Assembly: GCA_905479925.1 (NCBI GenBank)
Contig: CAJQOL010000001.1
Coordinates: forward strand, 1 to 64,000
From: an uncultured Kangiellaceae bacterium
GTDB taxonomy: Bacteria; Pseudomonadota; Gammaproteobacteria; Enterobacterales; Kangiellaceae
Reading direction: 5' to 3'
Length of the DNA: 64,000 nt
Positions 35,883 through 47,922 of this stretch are shown piece by piece. The notes beneath the pieces are model-generated. The model did not search any database. It saw nothing but the letters and a program-made list of their open reading frames with translations, and was not told the DNA's origin. A program made the position numbers and the translations under genes. How positions within the stretch are numbered: position 1 is the stretch's first letter; the number at the start of each line of letters is the position of its first letter.

Positions 35883-36218
35883 TTAAACAAACGGTAGCGC
35901 GTTGCCACCGAGTAAATGGATATGTAGATGAAAAACCTCTTGTCCACCACCTGAGCCAGTATTAATGATCGTTCTAAAACCATCATCAAGACCTTGTTGT
36001 TTGGCAAGCTCAGGTAACAATAACATCATTTTTCCGATCAGTTGTTGATCTTCTGGTAACAAATCATTTAATCCTGATACATGCTTACGGGGAACAACGA
36101 GCAAATGAACTTTAGCCTTTGGCGCGATATCCTTAAAAACAATAACATCTTCATCTTGATAGACTTGCTCTGAGGGGATTTCACCCTGCTCGATTTTACA
36201 GAATAAACATGGTTCCAT
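35883..36218 (-). CDS. hinT: HIT family purine nucleotide phosphoramidase
   Basis: 111 residues with CLFCKIEQGEIPS at the N-terminus and the histidine triad FHLHIHLLGG at the C-terminus. It hydrolyses AMP-lysine-type phosphoramidates. It sits between ubiB and tatA; in E. coli the two are directly adjacent, so it is an insertion in an otherwise conserved order (also known in other gammaproteobacteria). Confidence 0.93.
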   Translation of the reverse strand: MEPCLFCKIEQGEIPSEQVYQDEDVIVFKDIAPKAKVHLLVVPRKHVSGLNDLLPEDQQLIGKMMLLLPELAKQQGLDDGFRTIINTGSGGGQEVFHLHIHLLGGNALPFV

Positions 36219-36282
36219 AATAACGACTCTCTTTAAGTATTGATTTCAGTATTACCTTAAGGTCATACAAAACAAGCTTTAA

Positions 36283-37920
36283 CTATGCGGTGAACGATAC
36301 CACAAAACTTGTTAATGACAAGCCAACTAGTATGCCTTTTACCCATTCTGTTGCAAGCCATTCAGGACTTGCTGTTAAACTGGCCAACATACAGGTTAGC
36401 CCTAACAGCGCCCACCGTATTCGTTTACCGGATTTAGTTTGGGATAGCTTGAGGGAGTCAATGGCATCGATCAGCGATGCTTGTTGCGCACTGGATTGTT
36501 GACTCTTATCCAAAAACTCAGCCACTTTATCTGGAATTTCTGGCAGTTGCTCGAGCCATTTGGGGGCTTTTTGCTTGATCTTGCTGAAAGCAGCTTTTGG
36601 GCCATAGGTGTCTGCTAACCACTTAGTAAGAAAAGGTTGCGCGGTTTCCCATAGGTCTAATTCCGGGTAGAGTTGGCGTCCTAACCCTTCAATATACAAT
36701 AATGTTTTCTGTAACAGCACTAATTGTGGTTGCACTTCTATCTCAAAGCGGCGAGCGGTTTGAAAGAGTTGCACTAAAAAGTGACCAAAGGATATCTCTG
36801 CCAAGGCTTTGCCAAAAATAGGTTCACAGGCGGTTCTAATAGCTGACTCAAAAGCTTCAACGGAAACGCGGTCGCTAACCCACCCTGATTGAATGTGTAG
36901 TTCGGCAATTTGACGGTAGTCACGATTAAAAAATGCAACAAAATTCTGTGCCAAATAGCGTTTATCTGACTCTGTTAAGGTTCCCATTATTCCACAATCA
37001 ATAGCGATATAACTGGGATTGTCAGGATTATCGACATTGACAAAGATGTTGCCCGGGTGCATGTCTGCATGAAAATAACTATCTCTGAATACTTGAGTGA
37101 AAAAGATTTCAACACCAGTATGGGCGAGGGCCTTCATATTAACGTTTAGTTGTTTTAATCGTTCGATATCACCAATAGGCACCCCGGAGATTTTCTCTTG
37201 AACCATCACCCGTTCTCTACAGTGTTCCCAATAGACATTTGGTACATAAAGTAACGTTGAGTCATCAAAATTTCGCTTTAACTGAGTCGTGTTTGCCGCT
37301 TCAATCTGTAAATCGAGCTCATTAAACAATGATGCTTGATAGTCCGTAACGATTTGTACCGGATGGATTCTTCTTCCTATTTCCGACACGCTTTCAAACC
37401 ATTCAGCTAATAGCTTCAGCAGTTTAAGGTCTGCGATGATCTTGCGCTTAATGCCCGGACGAATGATTTTCACAACAACAGATTCGCCGCTTAATAACTC
37501 AGCAGAATGAACTTGCGCGACCGAAGCTGAAGCCATCGGTTGGGATTCAAATGTACTAAAAACTTTGTCGATAGGTTGTTTTAGTTGCTGTTCGACGGTT
37601 TCCAGCGCAATCGAGTCTGAAAACGGTTCTACGTTATCTTGAAGTTTTGATAAAGAAACCGCTAAGTCATCCTCTAATAAATCTCGTCTAGTGGATAACA
37701 TTTGCCCTAGTTTTACAAAGATAGGACCTAATTCAGTTAACGCCAAATTAAGACGCTCGCCACGACCAAGGTCGCTGTGGGCCGATTGAGTCATAGCAAA
37801 AAGCTTCATTAACGGCACGTAACGTTGAATACGGGTATCTTTAAAGAATTCGTGCAAACCGTAACGAACCAATACGCGGTTAATTACAAAAGCTCTTCGC
37901 AGGTTAAAGAAACGCTTCAT
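36283..37920 (-). CDS. ubiB: UbiB atypical kinase/ATPase for ubiquinone synthesis
   Basis: 545 residues of the ABC1/ADCK/UbiB family. KLGQMLSTRRDLL carries the KxGQ motif, ASASVAQVH the Ala-rich loop, VVKIIRPG the nucleotide-binding Lys, HADMHPGN the catalytic loop and DCGIMG the metal Asp. Two membrane segments lie at the C-terminus. It supports extraction or organisation of ubiquinone intermediates. It starts 4 bp after ubiJ. Confidence 0.96.
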   Translation of the reverse strand: MKRFFNLRRAFVINRVLVRYGLHEFFKDTRIQRYVPLMKLFAMTQSAHSDLGRGERLNLALTELGPIFVKLGQMLSTRRDLLEDDLAVSLSKLQDNVEPFSDSIALETVEQQLKQPIDKVFSTFESQPMASASVAQVHSAELLSGESVVVKIIRPGIKRKIIADLKLLKLLAEWFESVSEIGRRIHPVQIVTDYQASLFNELDLQIEAANTTQLKRNFDDSTLLYVPNVYWEHCRERVMVQEKISGVPIGDIERLKQLNVNMKALAHTGVEIFFTQVFRDSYFHADMHPGNIFVNVDNPDNPSYIAIDCGIMGTLTESDKRYLAQNFVAFFNRDYRQIAELHIQSGWVSDRVSVEAFESAIRTACEPIFGKALAEISFGHFLVQLFQTARRFEIEVQPQLVLLQKTLLYIEGLGRQLYPELDLWETAQPFLTKWLADTYGPKAAFSKIKQKAPKWLEQLPEIPDKVAEFLDKSQQSSAQQASLIDAIDSLKLSQTKSGKRIRWALLGLTCMLASLTASPEWLATEWVKGILVGLSLTSFVVSFTA

Positions 37921-37924
37921 ATTA

Positions 37925-38563
37925 TTATTGCTTTTTGTGGTTGGTCATTGGTGACAGCTCTGACGCTATTTTGCTTATACGAGCATTTAAACGATCCGCT
38001 CGACTACGAGTATTGTCGACTTGCGAAAAGAACCATTGTTGCTCTGATTCGCTTGGTGTGGATTGAGACTCTTCTTGTAAGTATTCACTAATATCCTGGC
38101 GGGCACTTAAAGCTGAGCTTTTAAACCAGCGAGAAAGCTTGCTAAGGCCGGTAGTGATTGTATGCGCAATTGGGTCGCCCAGAGCTTGCGCTAGTGGCTC
38201 TTGCCAGTCAATGTTTAGTGATTGCGCGAAGTTTTGAAACTGTTTGGCGATGGCAATTTCACCGGAAAATTTAAGCGAACCTTTGAATAGTGAGTCTTCC
38301 GAGTGCTCATCGGCTATGGCAGCTAAATAAGCGGGTAGTTCACCAGAAATTGATGCTTGCACTTCTTCGATGCGGTCCGCGCTCACCTCGATGGCAGCTT
38401 GCTCAATTCTAAAATAATAGTCTAGGTTTAAATCCGAGATGTTAATATGCACCACCTTTCCATTTAAGGAAGATAGTTTAGAGCTAGCCTCGGCATCTAA
38501 TGACAATGCCGCCCTGACAGCTGATTGCAATGTTGACGCGGTGATTTGATTAATTGGTTTCAT
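37925..38563 (-). CDS. ubiJ: Ubiquinone biosynthesis accessory factor UbiJ
   Basis: 212 residues. The N-terminal SCP2-like lipid-binding domain (1-110, AALSLDAEASSKLSSLNGKV as landmark) precedes a C-terminal helical/coiled part. It scaffolds the soluble Ubi complex. Placement between ubiE and ubiB confirms the call despite low sequence conservation. Confidence 0.92.
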   Translation of the reverse strand: MKPINQITASTLQSAVRAALSLDAEASSKLSSLNGKVVHINISDLNLDYYFRIEQAAIEVSADRIEEVQASISGELPAYLAAIADEHSEDSLFKGSLKFSGEIAIAKQFQNFAQSLNIDWQEPLAQALGDPIAHTITTGLSKLSRWFKSSALSARQDISEYLQEESQSTPSESEQQWFFSQVDNTRSRADRLNARISKIASELSPMTNHKKQ

Positions 38564-38623
38564 TTTAGGTCACAAAGATTTTTGACTGTCTTCAGCTTTT
38601 ATTACCGCAGTTTAATTGAAAGC

Positions 38624-39373
38624 TTAATATTTAAATCCACGGTGCAAGGCGACAATTCCGCCGGTGAGGTTATGGTATTCGCAATCCTCAAAGCATGCTT
38701 TTTCAAACATTTGCTTAAGCGTTTCTTGGTCTGGGTGCATTCGAATAGACTCAGCCAAATAGCGGTAGCTTTCTTCGTCGCCTGTAATCCACTTACCTAT
38801 TTTAGGTAGTAAATTAAAAGAGTACGCATCGTAAGCCTTGTTTAGCATTTCGTTGGCAGGTTTAGAGAACTCCAAAACTAACAACCGTCCTCCGGGTTTT
38901 AACACTCGAAACATCGATTCGAGTGCTTTTTGCTTGTCCGTCACGTTCCTGAGCCCAAAAGCGATAGTTATACAATCAAAATAATTGTCCGCAAATGGCA
39001 AGGCTTCGGCATTAACTTGGGCAAACTCTATATTGTTAATAAGCCCTTTATCAATTAGGCGGTCTCTGCCAACTTTTAGCATTGAATCGTTAATATCCGC
39101 TAGAACAACTTGTCCATTAACTCCAACAATTGGAGAAAATAACGCGGCTAAATCACCGGTTCCGCCCGCTAAGTCAAGAATCTTATTACCGGCACGCGCG
39201 GCACTTTTTTCGATGGTAAAACGCTTCCATAAGCGGTGGATGCCCGCCGACATAAGATCGTTCATAAGGTCATATTTGATGGCCACAGAATCGAACACGT
39301 CTGCAACCAGTCGTTGCTTTTTTTCTACCGGAACGTCGGTAAAGCCAAAATGCGTGGTTTGTTGTTTGGACAT
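38624..39373 (-). CDS. ubiE: Ubiquinone/menaquinone C-methyltransferase
   Basis: A 249-residue SAM methyltransferase. Motif I is [15 protein letters not shown], followed by [13 protein letters not shown] and [15 protein letters not shown], all specific for UbiE. It methylates 2-polyprenyl-benzoquinol. It is the first gene of ubiE-ubiJ-ubiB and is divergent from folP. Confidence 0.97.
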   Translation of the reverse strand: MSKQQTTHFGFTDVPVEKKQRLVADVFDSVAIKYDLMNDLMSAGIHRLWKRFTIEKSAARAGNKILDLAGGTGDLAALFSPIVGVNGQVVLADINDSMLKVGRDRLIDKGLINNIEFAQVNAEALPFADNYFDCITIAFGLRNVTDKQKALESMFRVLKPGGRLLVLEFSKPANEMLNKAYDAYSFNLLPKIGKWITGDEESYRYLAESIRMHPDQETLKQMFEKACFEDCEYHNLTGGIVALHRGFKY

Positions 39374-39583
39374 AACAATAATCGAGCGTTGATTAACATA
39401 TCACTAAGTATACCAATTGTAACTCGTATAATCAGTTAAAAATGCACCTGCAATTGAGTGAGAGGGTTGATATGATTGCGTTAATAAAGGGCGGTGACAT
39501 AACTTAACGCTAGCTCTCCTTACAGGTGGTACTAGAGGGTTAACCGACAATATAGGCTAGGTTAGCTGATTAAGGATTTATTG

Positions 39584-40417
39584 ATGCATTCTATTTATAG
39601 TTCCAGCAGACATTTTAGCGATAATGAAACGCCGTTAATAATGGGTGTATTGAATGTCACTCCAGATTCTTTTTCGGACGGAAGTCGCTACAACCGAGTA
39701 GATCTAGCAAAAAAACACGCTGTAGAGATGATTGAAAGTGGCGTTGATATAATTGATGTTGGGGGGGAGTCAACTCGGCCCGGTGCTGCAGATGTCTCGA
39801 TTTCGGATGAAATTGACCGAGTCGTTCCAGTAATAGCGGCCATAAATGCCCTAGGAGTTGCGGTTTCTATTGATACCAGTAAGCCGGAAGTTATGATTGA
39901 GGCTGTTAATGCCGGCGCCTCGATGATTAATGACGTTCGTGCGTTGCAGGCTGAAAAAGCCTTACAGACGGCTGCAAATCTGCAAGTTCCGGTTTGTTTG
40001 ATGCATATGCAGGGAAAACCACGCACAATGCAAGCTTCGCCGGAATACCAAAACGTGGTCGGAGAAGTGACATCTTTTTTGCAACACAGGGTCGAAGCGT
40101 GTGAAAATGCTGGAATTGCGCGTGAATTGATTTGTTTAGACCCAGGCTTTGGGTTTGGCAAAACCTTGCAGCACAACCTATTATTGTTAAATCAATTAGA
40201 GCAGTTGACGGCATTGGGCTTTCCTTTATTGGTTGGCATGTCGAGGAAATCAATGTTGGGCGAGATCAGTGGCAAACCTGTTGAGCAGCGATTAGCCGCA
40301 AGTTTAGCGGTTTCTCATATAGCCATGCAAAAAGGTGCTAGAATTGTCAGAGTTCATGATGTTTCTGAGACTCATGATGTGCGTCAGGTCTTTATGGCGC
40401 TAAAACAAATAAAATAA
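39584..40417 (+). CDS. folP: Dihydropteroate synthase
   Basis: 277 residues of the folate pathway enzyme, the sulfonamide target. PLIMGVLNVTPDSFSDGS, DVGGESTRPGA and the C-terminal RVHDVSETHDVRQ are the family signatures. ATG 39584 lies seven bases after AGGA; a TTG directly before it is also open. glmM follows by 41 bp as in E. coli, but ftsH is not upstream. Confidence 0.97.
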   Translation: MHSIYSSSRHFSDNETPLIMGVLNVTPDSFSDGSRYNRVDLAKKHAVEMIESGVDIIDVGGESTRPGAADVSISDEIDRVVPVIAAINALGVAVSIDTSKPEVMIEAVNAGASMINDVRALQAEKALQTAANLQVPVCLMHMQGKPRTMQASPEYQNVVGEVTSFLQHRVEACENAGIARELICLDPGFGFGKTLQHNLLLLNQLEQLTALGFPLLVGMSRKSMLGEISGKPVEQRLAASLAVSHIAMQKGARIVRVHDVSETHDVRQVFMALKQIK

Positions 40418-40458
40418 CATTTATTAATACTAGATTAGATAGTCAGTAAGGATAATCA

Positions 40459-41793
40459 ATGGCAAAGAAATACTTTGGAACCGACGGAATTCGTGGCACA
40501 GTTGGTGAATACCCTATTACTCCTGAGTTTGTAATGAAGTTAGGATGGGCCGCCGGAAAAGTTTTGGGTAACAACGCTAAAGACCGAATTGTCATAGGTA
40601 AAGATACCCGTATTTCTGGTTATATGTTTGAATCGGCTCTTGAAGCGGGAATTGCCGCCGCCGGAATGAATGTGCAGTTACTTGGACCTATGCCCACCCC
40701 CGGAATAGCTTACCTAACAAGAACTTTTAGAGCCGCTGCTGGTATTGTTATTTCTGCATCCCATAACTCTTATTATGATAACGGCATTAAGTTTTTCTCC
40801 GCAAATGGCACCAAACTAGACGATGAGATTGAGCATCAAATAGAAGCTTATTTAGACAAGCCGATGACGACGGTTTCCTCAGAAAAACTGGGTAAAGCAA
40901 AACGGGTGAGCACCGCCGCCGGCCGCTATATAGAATTCTGTAAAGCTAGCATTCCAACCAGTTTTTCCCTCGAAGGGTTAAAGATAGTGATTGATTGCGC
41001 TAATGGCGCCGCTTACTCAATTGGCCCTAAGGTGTTTCGCGAGTTAGGCGCCGATGTTGAACCTATATTTAATCACCCGGACGGTTTAAATATTAATGAA
41101 AACTGCGGGGCTACCAATACAAATGCCCTTGCAAAGCTAGTAAAAGCTAATAAAGCAGATATCGGCATTGCACTTGACGGAGATGCAGATCGACTCATTA
41201 TGGTTGACCATCGTGGAGAGGTGGTTGATGGTGATGAGCTGTTATATATTGTAACCGCTGGAGCTAAAGCCAAAGGACGGTTAGAAGGCGGTGTTGTAGG
41301 GACGTTGATGTCAAACTTGGGACTAGAGAAAGCACTGCAAGCTCAAGGGGTTGATTTTCTGAGGGCCAATGTTGGCGATCGATACGTTATGGAGCTGTTA
41401 AAGGCTAATAACTGGAATTTTGGTGGCGAGTCTTCTGGTCATTTAATCTGCCTAGATAAGAATACCACCGGCGACGGCATTATAGCCGCATTGCAAGTTT
41501 TAGCGGTTATGGTTGACGAAGGAAAGTCTCTCGCAGATTTGAAAGCGGGTATGACTAAGTACCCGCAAACAATGATTAATGTGAGGGTGTCAAAACGTCA
41601 GGACCCTATGGCCAACGACGTGGTAGCGGCAGCTGTAAAAGAAGTTGAAGCGGAGCTAGCAAGTAGCGGGCGAGTGCTGTTACGGGCTTCCGGTACGGAG
41701 CCACTGATACGGGTAATGATTGAAGGGGAAGACCAAACTTTGGTGCAGCGTTTGACCGAGCAATTGGCAGAAGTAGTAAAAAATAATTTATAG
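40459..41793 (+). CDS. glmM: Phosphoglucosamine mutase
   Basis: A 444-residue enzyme converting GlcN-6-P to GlcN-1-P for peptidoglycan and LPS. It starts [15 protein letters not shown]; the phosphoserine is Ser101 in [12 protein letters not shown], the metal loop DGDADRLI and the C-terminal phosphate site [12 protein letters not shown]. The residue after SHN is Ser where most relatives have Pro. The catalytic serine is unaffected, so activity is expected. secG, next in E. coli, is not here. Confidence 0.97.
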   Translation: MAKKYFGTDGIRGTVGEYPITPEFVMKLGWAAGKVLGNNAKDRIVIGKDTRISGYMFESALEAGIAAAGMNVQLLGPMPTPGIAYLTRTFRAAAGIVISASHNSYYDNGIKFFSANGTKLDDEIEHQIEAYLDKPMTTVSSEKLGKAKRVSTAAGRYIEFCKASIPTSFSLEGLKIVIDCANGAAYSIGPKVFRELGADVEPIFNHPDGLNINENCGATNTNALAKLVKANKADIGIALDGDADRLIMVDHRGEVVDGDELLYIVTAGAKAKGRLEGGVVGTLMSNLGLEKALQAQGVDFLRANVGDRYVMELLKANNWNFGGESSGHLICLDKNTTGDGIIAALQVLAVMVDEGKSLADLKAGMTKYPQTMINVRVSKRQDPMANDVVAAAVKEVEAELASSGRVLLRASGTEPLIRVMIEGEDQTLVQRLTEQLAEVVKNNL

Positions 41794-41867
41794 ATTATTC
41801 GCGCTTGAAAGCAACCAAGCTTTTTTAAACAAAACTTCGAATCAAAAATAATAAAAGAGGTAATGAC

Positions 41868-42281
41868 ATGCTTAACTCCTTAGTAGTGAAAGATTATATG
41901 GCATCGGCGATGATCACCCTTAAGCCTGGGGTGGATATCGTTGAGGCTGCCCAAACTTTGCAGGAGTATCGTTTATCGGGTGCACCTGTGCTTGATGACC
42001 ATAGTCGTTTGGTCGGTTTTTTATCAGAAAAAGACTGTCTTCATACGGTTTTGAGTGCGGTTTATAATCAAGATTACGGTGATTTGGTTGAGGATAGGAT
42101 GACTAAAGACATTCGCAGTGTCCATCCTACTGATAATATTACTGATGTTGCAGAGCGTTTTCTCAAGGACGGAGTTAGGATGTACCCTGTCGTTGATAAA
42201 GATGTTCTTGTAGGAATGATCTCCAGACAAAGTGTGCTTAAGGCTTTTTGCCAAATCAGTAAAACTCAACCCCATAAATAA
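41868..42281 (+). CDS. Tandem CBS-domain protein
   Basis: 137 residues made of two CBS motifs only: VKDYMASAMITLKPGVDIVE with GFLSEKDCL, and VEDRMTKDIRSVHPTDNI with VGMISRQSVL. Such proteins bind adenine nucleotides and regulate partners that cannot be named from sequence. It lies between glmM and hemF, all in one direction. Confidence 0.88.
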   Translation: MLNSLVVKDYMASAMITLKPGVDIVEAAQTLQEYRLSGAPVLDDHSRLVGFLSEKDCLHTVLSAVYNQDYGDLVEDRMTKDIRSVHPTDNITDVAERFLKDGVRMYPVVDKDVLVGMISRQSVLKAFCQISKTQPHK

Positions 42282-43238
<957 letters not shown>

Positions 43239-43373
43239 CATTAGCGGATTTTCCCGCTAGGAACCGTTTTGAAGATAGTTTTTTAGCTTAAGCGCTAGCT
43301 TATTGTTGTTACAGAGATGCTTGCAGATTGTTAAATGGCTGGTAATAAATAGCGGAAGGTTTAACGTGAGATG

Positions 43374-44435
<1,062 letters not shown>

Positions 44436-44823
44436 CATTCATATGTCGACTCCACCTTTCTTTAGCCTTTGCTAATGTTCTCGTCGCACAGTCAATCTCG
44501 GTGACGGAAACCTGCATAAGCAGATAATCTCGGCTAATTAGCTAGTTTAACTCGAAGGATTAACTTACGGGGTTATCTTGCCGATTTTGCCATCTTCAAT
44601 GCAAGCTCAAGGACGTTGCTAGCAATACTCATTTTCTTCGCGGTTTAAAAACTCATTCAGTTTTTATTCGCTTCTTCTAATTATTATTCTATTTATCCCA
44701 AGCTGAGGTTATTTATATAAACGCTATTATTTGGCTTGATGGATTACGTCTGCTGAGATATTATATGTTGCATATGCAATATAAATCGCAGTTGATTAGC
44801 AAAGATAACTAAGGAGTAAGACG
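44436..44823. other. Intergenic region before the AhpD-like/TRAP genes
   Basis: 388 bp. It contains an AT-rich 7-bp hairpin AAAAACT/AGTTTTT (44647-44665), and a 12-bp perfect palindrome TTGCATATGCAA at 44768-44779, 45 bp before the ATG. No gene is evident. Confidence 0.5.
44768..44779. promoter_or_regulatory. Palindrome TTGCATATGCAA, candidate operator
   Basis: A perfect 12-bp palindrome close upstream of the AhpD-like gene, in the position of a promoter or operator. The binding protein is unknown. Confidence 0.35.
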
Positions 44824-45420
44824 ATGGCACATATGCAACCACTGGATAAATCGGTAACACCAGAGCTGGCTGATGATTTCAAAATTTTTGAGGAAATTTT
44901 AGGCTTCGTACCTAATAGCCTTTTAACTATGCAGCGAAAACCAGAAATGGTTAAAGGGTTCGGTGTATTAACCCGCGCTGTTATGTCTAAATCTGGAGAA
45001 GTGGACTTAGGTTTAATGAGATTAATAGCTCATTTTGCTAGTCGAGCAGCCGGTTGCCAATACTGTGAAGCGCATTCCTTAGTGGCCGCTAATATTCATG
45101 GGATTTCGCAGCAGAAGCTGGATGAAATTTGGCAGTATCAAACCAGTGAGCTTTATTCAGAGGCAGAAAGAGTTGCATTGGATTATGCGCTTGCTGCTGG
45201 TTCAGTGCCTAATGCCGTCGATGAGCCTCTTATGATGAGAATGAGAGAACATTGGAGCGAAAATCAAATAGTTGAAATTTTGGGCGCCGTCTGTTTATAT
45301 GGCTTTTTGAATCGTTGGAATGATTCAATGGCTACCGACCTCGAGCAATCTCCCACCCAAATGGGACAGCGAGTGCTAACCGAAGGTGGTTGGAACGGTG
45401 GTAAGCATATAACCAATTAG
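44824..45420 (+). CDS. AhpD-like carboxymuconolactone decarboxylase family protein
   Basis: 198 residues of the peroxidase-related AhpD/CMD fold. The redox motif AAGCQYCEAHS (CxxC plus His) and the later NQIVEILGAVCLYGFLNRWN are present. It may be a peroxidase or disulfide reductase. A strong AAGGAG precedes the ATG. Only 9 bp separate it from the TRAP binding-protein gene, so the two form an operon. Confidence 0.82.
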   Translation: MAHMQPLDKSVTPELADDFKIFEEILGFVPNSLLTMQRKPEMVKGFGVLTRAVMSKSGEVDLGLMRLIAHFASRAAGCQYCEAHSLVAANIHGISQQKLDEIWQYQTSELYSEAERVALDYALAAGSVPNAVDEPLMMRMREHWSENQIVEILGAVCLYGFLNRWNDSMATDLEQSPTQMGQRVLTEGGWNGGKHITN

Positions 45421-45429
45421 GAATACCGA

Positions 45430-46506
45430 ATGAAAAGACGTGACTTTGTCGCTGCCGCTGGTGCCGCGACTCTTCTAACTGCATGTGGTGAGAGTAAGGA
45501 ATGCGAAACCGGTTCCGCGGTTTCGACCTCAAAAGATGTAATCAAATGGTCGATGGTGACAACCTGGCCCCCTGGGTTTCAAGGGTTAGGTACCGGTGCT
45601 GAATATTTAGCTGAACAAATAAACAAAATGAGCGGCGGCCGAATGCAGGTCAAAGTCTATGGAGCTGGTGAGTTAGTGCCAGCTTTACAAGTTTTTGACG
45701 CAGTGTCTTCAGGAAGTGTTCAAATGGGTCACGGCGCATCGTATTACTGGAAAGGGAAATTACCTGCAGCGTCATTCTTTTCATCAGTCCCTTTTGGTTT
45801 AAACGCTCAGGAGATGAATGGTTGGTTACTGCAAGGTGGCGGTCTTGAGTTATGGCAAGAGTTGTACGCGCCTTATGATCTAATCCCTATGCCCGGCGGC
45901 AATACTGATATTCAAATGGCCGGATGGTTCAATAAAGAAATCAACAGCATCGAGGATATCCAGGGTTTAAAGATGAGAATACCTGGTTTAGGTGGTGAGG
46001 TATTAAAACGCGCCGGCGGTACTCCTGAGTTAATCGCTGGTGGTGAAATTTTTTCTGCTCTAGAAATGGGACGAATCGACGCGGCTGAATTTGTTGGGCC
46101 ATATAATGATTTAGCGTTTGGATTCTACAAAGCTGCCAAATACTATTATTACCCAGGTTGGCAGGAACCAGGCACTACATTAGAAGCCATAATCAATAAA
46201 ACTGCGATGCAGGAATTACCGGAAGACTTGCAAGCGGTTGTTAAGGCTGCTTGTCTGTCTGCGAATGTTATGATGTTGGCTGAGTTTTCTCAAAAAAACA
46301 GCGAGGCTTTGCAAACATTAGTTGAACAGCATCAGGTTGAAGTTAAACGTTTACCGCAAGATGTGCTTGATCGGTTTGAAGAAATATCAGAGCAGCTGGT
46401 GGTTGAACAGTCTCAGGGAAGTGAACTGGCAAAACGAATATATCAGTCATACATTGACTTTAAAGCTAAATCCGTAGAGTGGAAGAAAATTTCTCAGAGC
46501 TTATAA
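45430..46506 (+). CDS. TRAP transporter substrate-binding protein (DctP/TakP-like), Tat-type lipoprotein signal
   Basis: 358 residues. The N-terminus KRRDFVAAAGAATLLTACGES holds a twin-arginine-like RR followed by a lipobox LTAC, so it is probably a Tat-exported lipoprotein. The mature part matches the TakP branch: VTTWPPGFQGLGTGAEYLA, GHGASYYWKGK, DAAEFVGPYNDLAFGFYKAA, YYYYPGWQEPG. TakP relatives bind 2-oxo acids such as pyruvate; the ligand here is an inference. The membrane subunits are 1.7 kb away on the other strand. Confidence 0.88.
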   Translation: MKRRDFVAAAGAATLLTACGESKECETGSAVSTSKDVIKWSMVTTWPPGFQGLGTGAEYLAEQINKMSGGRMQVKVYGAGELVPALQVFDAVSSGSVQMGHGASYYWKGKLPAASFFSSVPFGLNAQEMNGWLLQGGGLELWQELYAPYDLIPMPGGNTDIQMAGWFNKEINSIEDIQGLKMRIPGLGGEVLKRAGGTPELIAGGEIFSALEMGRIDAAEFVGPYNDLAFGFYKAAKYYYYPGWQEPGTTLEAIINKTAMQELPEDLQAVVKAACLSANVMMLAEFSQKNSEALQTLVEQHQVEVKRLPQDVLDRFEEISEQLVVEQSQGSELAKRIYQSYIDFKAKSVEWKKISQSL

Positions 46507-46547
46507 AGTTTGCGGAGAAATTCGACTAATTTACGACTGACCTTTGA

Positions 46548-46584
46548 CGTCAAAAAAGCTCAATATCTTGCTCCTTTTTTGACG
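46548..46584. terminator. Bidirectional hairpin overlapping the chemoreceptor 3' end
   Basis: CGTCAAAAAAG (46548-46558) and CTTTTTTGACG (46574-46584), a perfect 11-bp stem with T tracts inside on both strands. It separates convergent dctP-like and chemoreceptor genes, and the last codons of the chemoreceptor form the loop and one arm. Confidence 0.55.
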
Positions 46585-47740
46585 TTGCCGTTTCACCTTT
46601 ACCGGTAGATTGATTGTGAACTTGGTGCTCTTCTTCCATGGTATAGCTTGAACGTAATTGCTCAGGCAGTTTCTGAAACTGAGTAATCCTTCCCTGCGCG
46701 TCTAAAGACTGACTTTCTACGATTGCCGATTGCGCGTTCATAATATTATCTTCAATGTGTCGAAGCTTCTGGCTGATTCTATCTTGAAACTGTAACTCAA
46801 TAATCACATTGGCTATTTCTTGTTGTATCGTATGACTCATATTAACCAGCAGTTTATCCGACTCCGATAAGGTATAAGTTGTCATTTTGTGTTGCACAAT
46901 AACCTCATGAATAATTGACTCGGCCTTGGTTGCCATTGCCTCTTCAGACTCTGCTGAGGCAGTAGCTTGTTTCAAAATCTGCGTTACGGTATTGCCGATG
47001 GTATCAATCTTAGTGCGGATATCCTCTCCGGTATTTTTTGATTGGCTAGCAAGGTTTCTTACCTCATCGGCAACCACTGCAAACCCTCTGCCTTGGTCAC
47101 CGGCTCTGGCTGCTTCAATGGCTGCATTTAACGCCAGTAAATTAGTTTGTTCCGCCAACGCTTCAACTTCTCCAGCCATTTTAGTTAGTTCTGTCATGTA
47201 ATCAGACAGGCTTTCGATCTCTATCAAAGCGCCTTTCTCAAGCTTAGAATTGTCGATAAGCGTTTCTTTCAGGTATTCCAATTCTTTTTTAATGCTATCG
47301 GAGGATTGTTTAACGCTATTACTAGCGGACATTCGATCACCTTCTCCCGGTCCTGAATTGGTGATATCAATGGCCAATGAGATGTTTTCTGTAATAGACA
47401 TAAACTGAGAAGATAGGTCGTTAATCGCTTGCGTGGATTGTTCTACGGTGGATTCAATTTGGGTCTTCCAGACAGGTAGAATCTCTTCAAGCGCACTGGT
47501 GAGGGCGTCGTCGGCTTCGTGATAGCCATGCTCTTCGTTTACTTGTTCTTGATTCGAGTCGGCTATGCGTCGAAGGTTGTTTTTTGTTTGTTGCTGAAAG
47601 ATTAAGATTAGCACGATAGCGCTAACAGCGAGAATAGCGGTTAACAAGCTCCACCCCATGTAGCTTGTAGCTATTAATAGTACTAAGCAGCCTATAGATA
47701 GGTAGGCGAACGTTGATTTGGGTTCGCTAGTCTGTTCCAT
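46550..47740 (-). CDS. Membrane methyl-accepting chemotaxis protein
   Basis: 396 residues. Two adjacent N-terminal spans (about 12-30 and 34-50) have no periplasmic sensor domain between them. A cytoplasmic linker and the MCP signalling domain follow, with the tip [20 protein letters not shown] (about 210) and a C-terminal coiled coil. With no ligand-binding domain it may read membrane or transport state. It lies inside the split TRAP locus. Confidence 0.88.
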   Translation of the reverse strand: MEQTSEPKSTFAYLSIGCLVLLIATSYMGWSLLTAILAVSAIVLILIFQQQTKNNLRRIADSNQEQVNEEHGYHEADDALTSALEEILPVWKTQIESTVEQSTQAINDLSSQFMSITENISLAIDITNSGPGEGDRMSASNSVKQSSDSIKKELEYLKETLIDNSKLEKGALIEIESLSDYMTELTKMAGEVEALAEQTNLLALNAAIEAARAGDQGRGFAVVADEVRNLASQSKNTGEDIRTKIDTIGNTVTQILKQATASAESEEAMATKAESIIHEVIVQHKMTTYTLSESDKLLVNMSHTIQQEIANVIIELQFQDRISQKLRHIEDNIMNAQSAIVESQSLDAQGRITQFQKLPEQLRSSYTMEEEHQVHNQSTGKGETATSKKEQDIELF

Positions 47741-47922
47741 TGACCAATTTCCTCACAATATGACAAGTTTTAGATATTTATTTAAGGCACACCAGCAGTT
47801 ATTAGCTGCTTTTATTGGTTGTTTTAAATATAGCATCGAATTTGAGAATTTTCCGTCGATTACTAGGTCGTTAGTTCTTAACTTAGTCGATTCATCTCAA
47901 GCGTCAGCGTATTTGCTAATAA

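Noticed and set aside
39688-40176. A 162-codon open frame antisense to folP
   Set aside because: folP is certain on the plus strand and the antisense protein has no recognisable motif.
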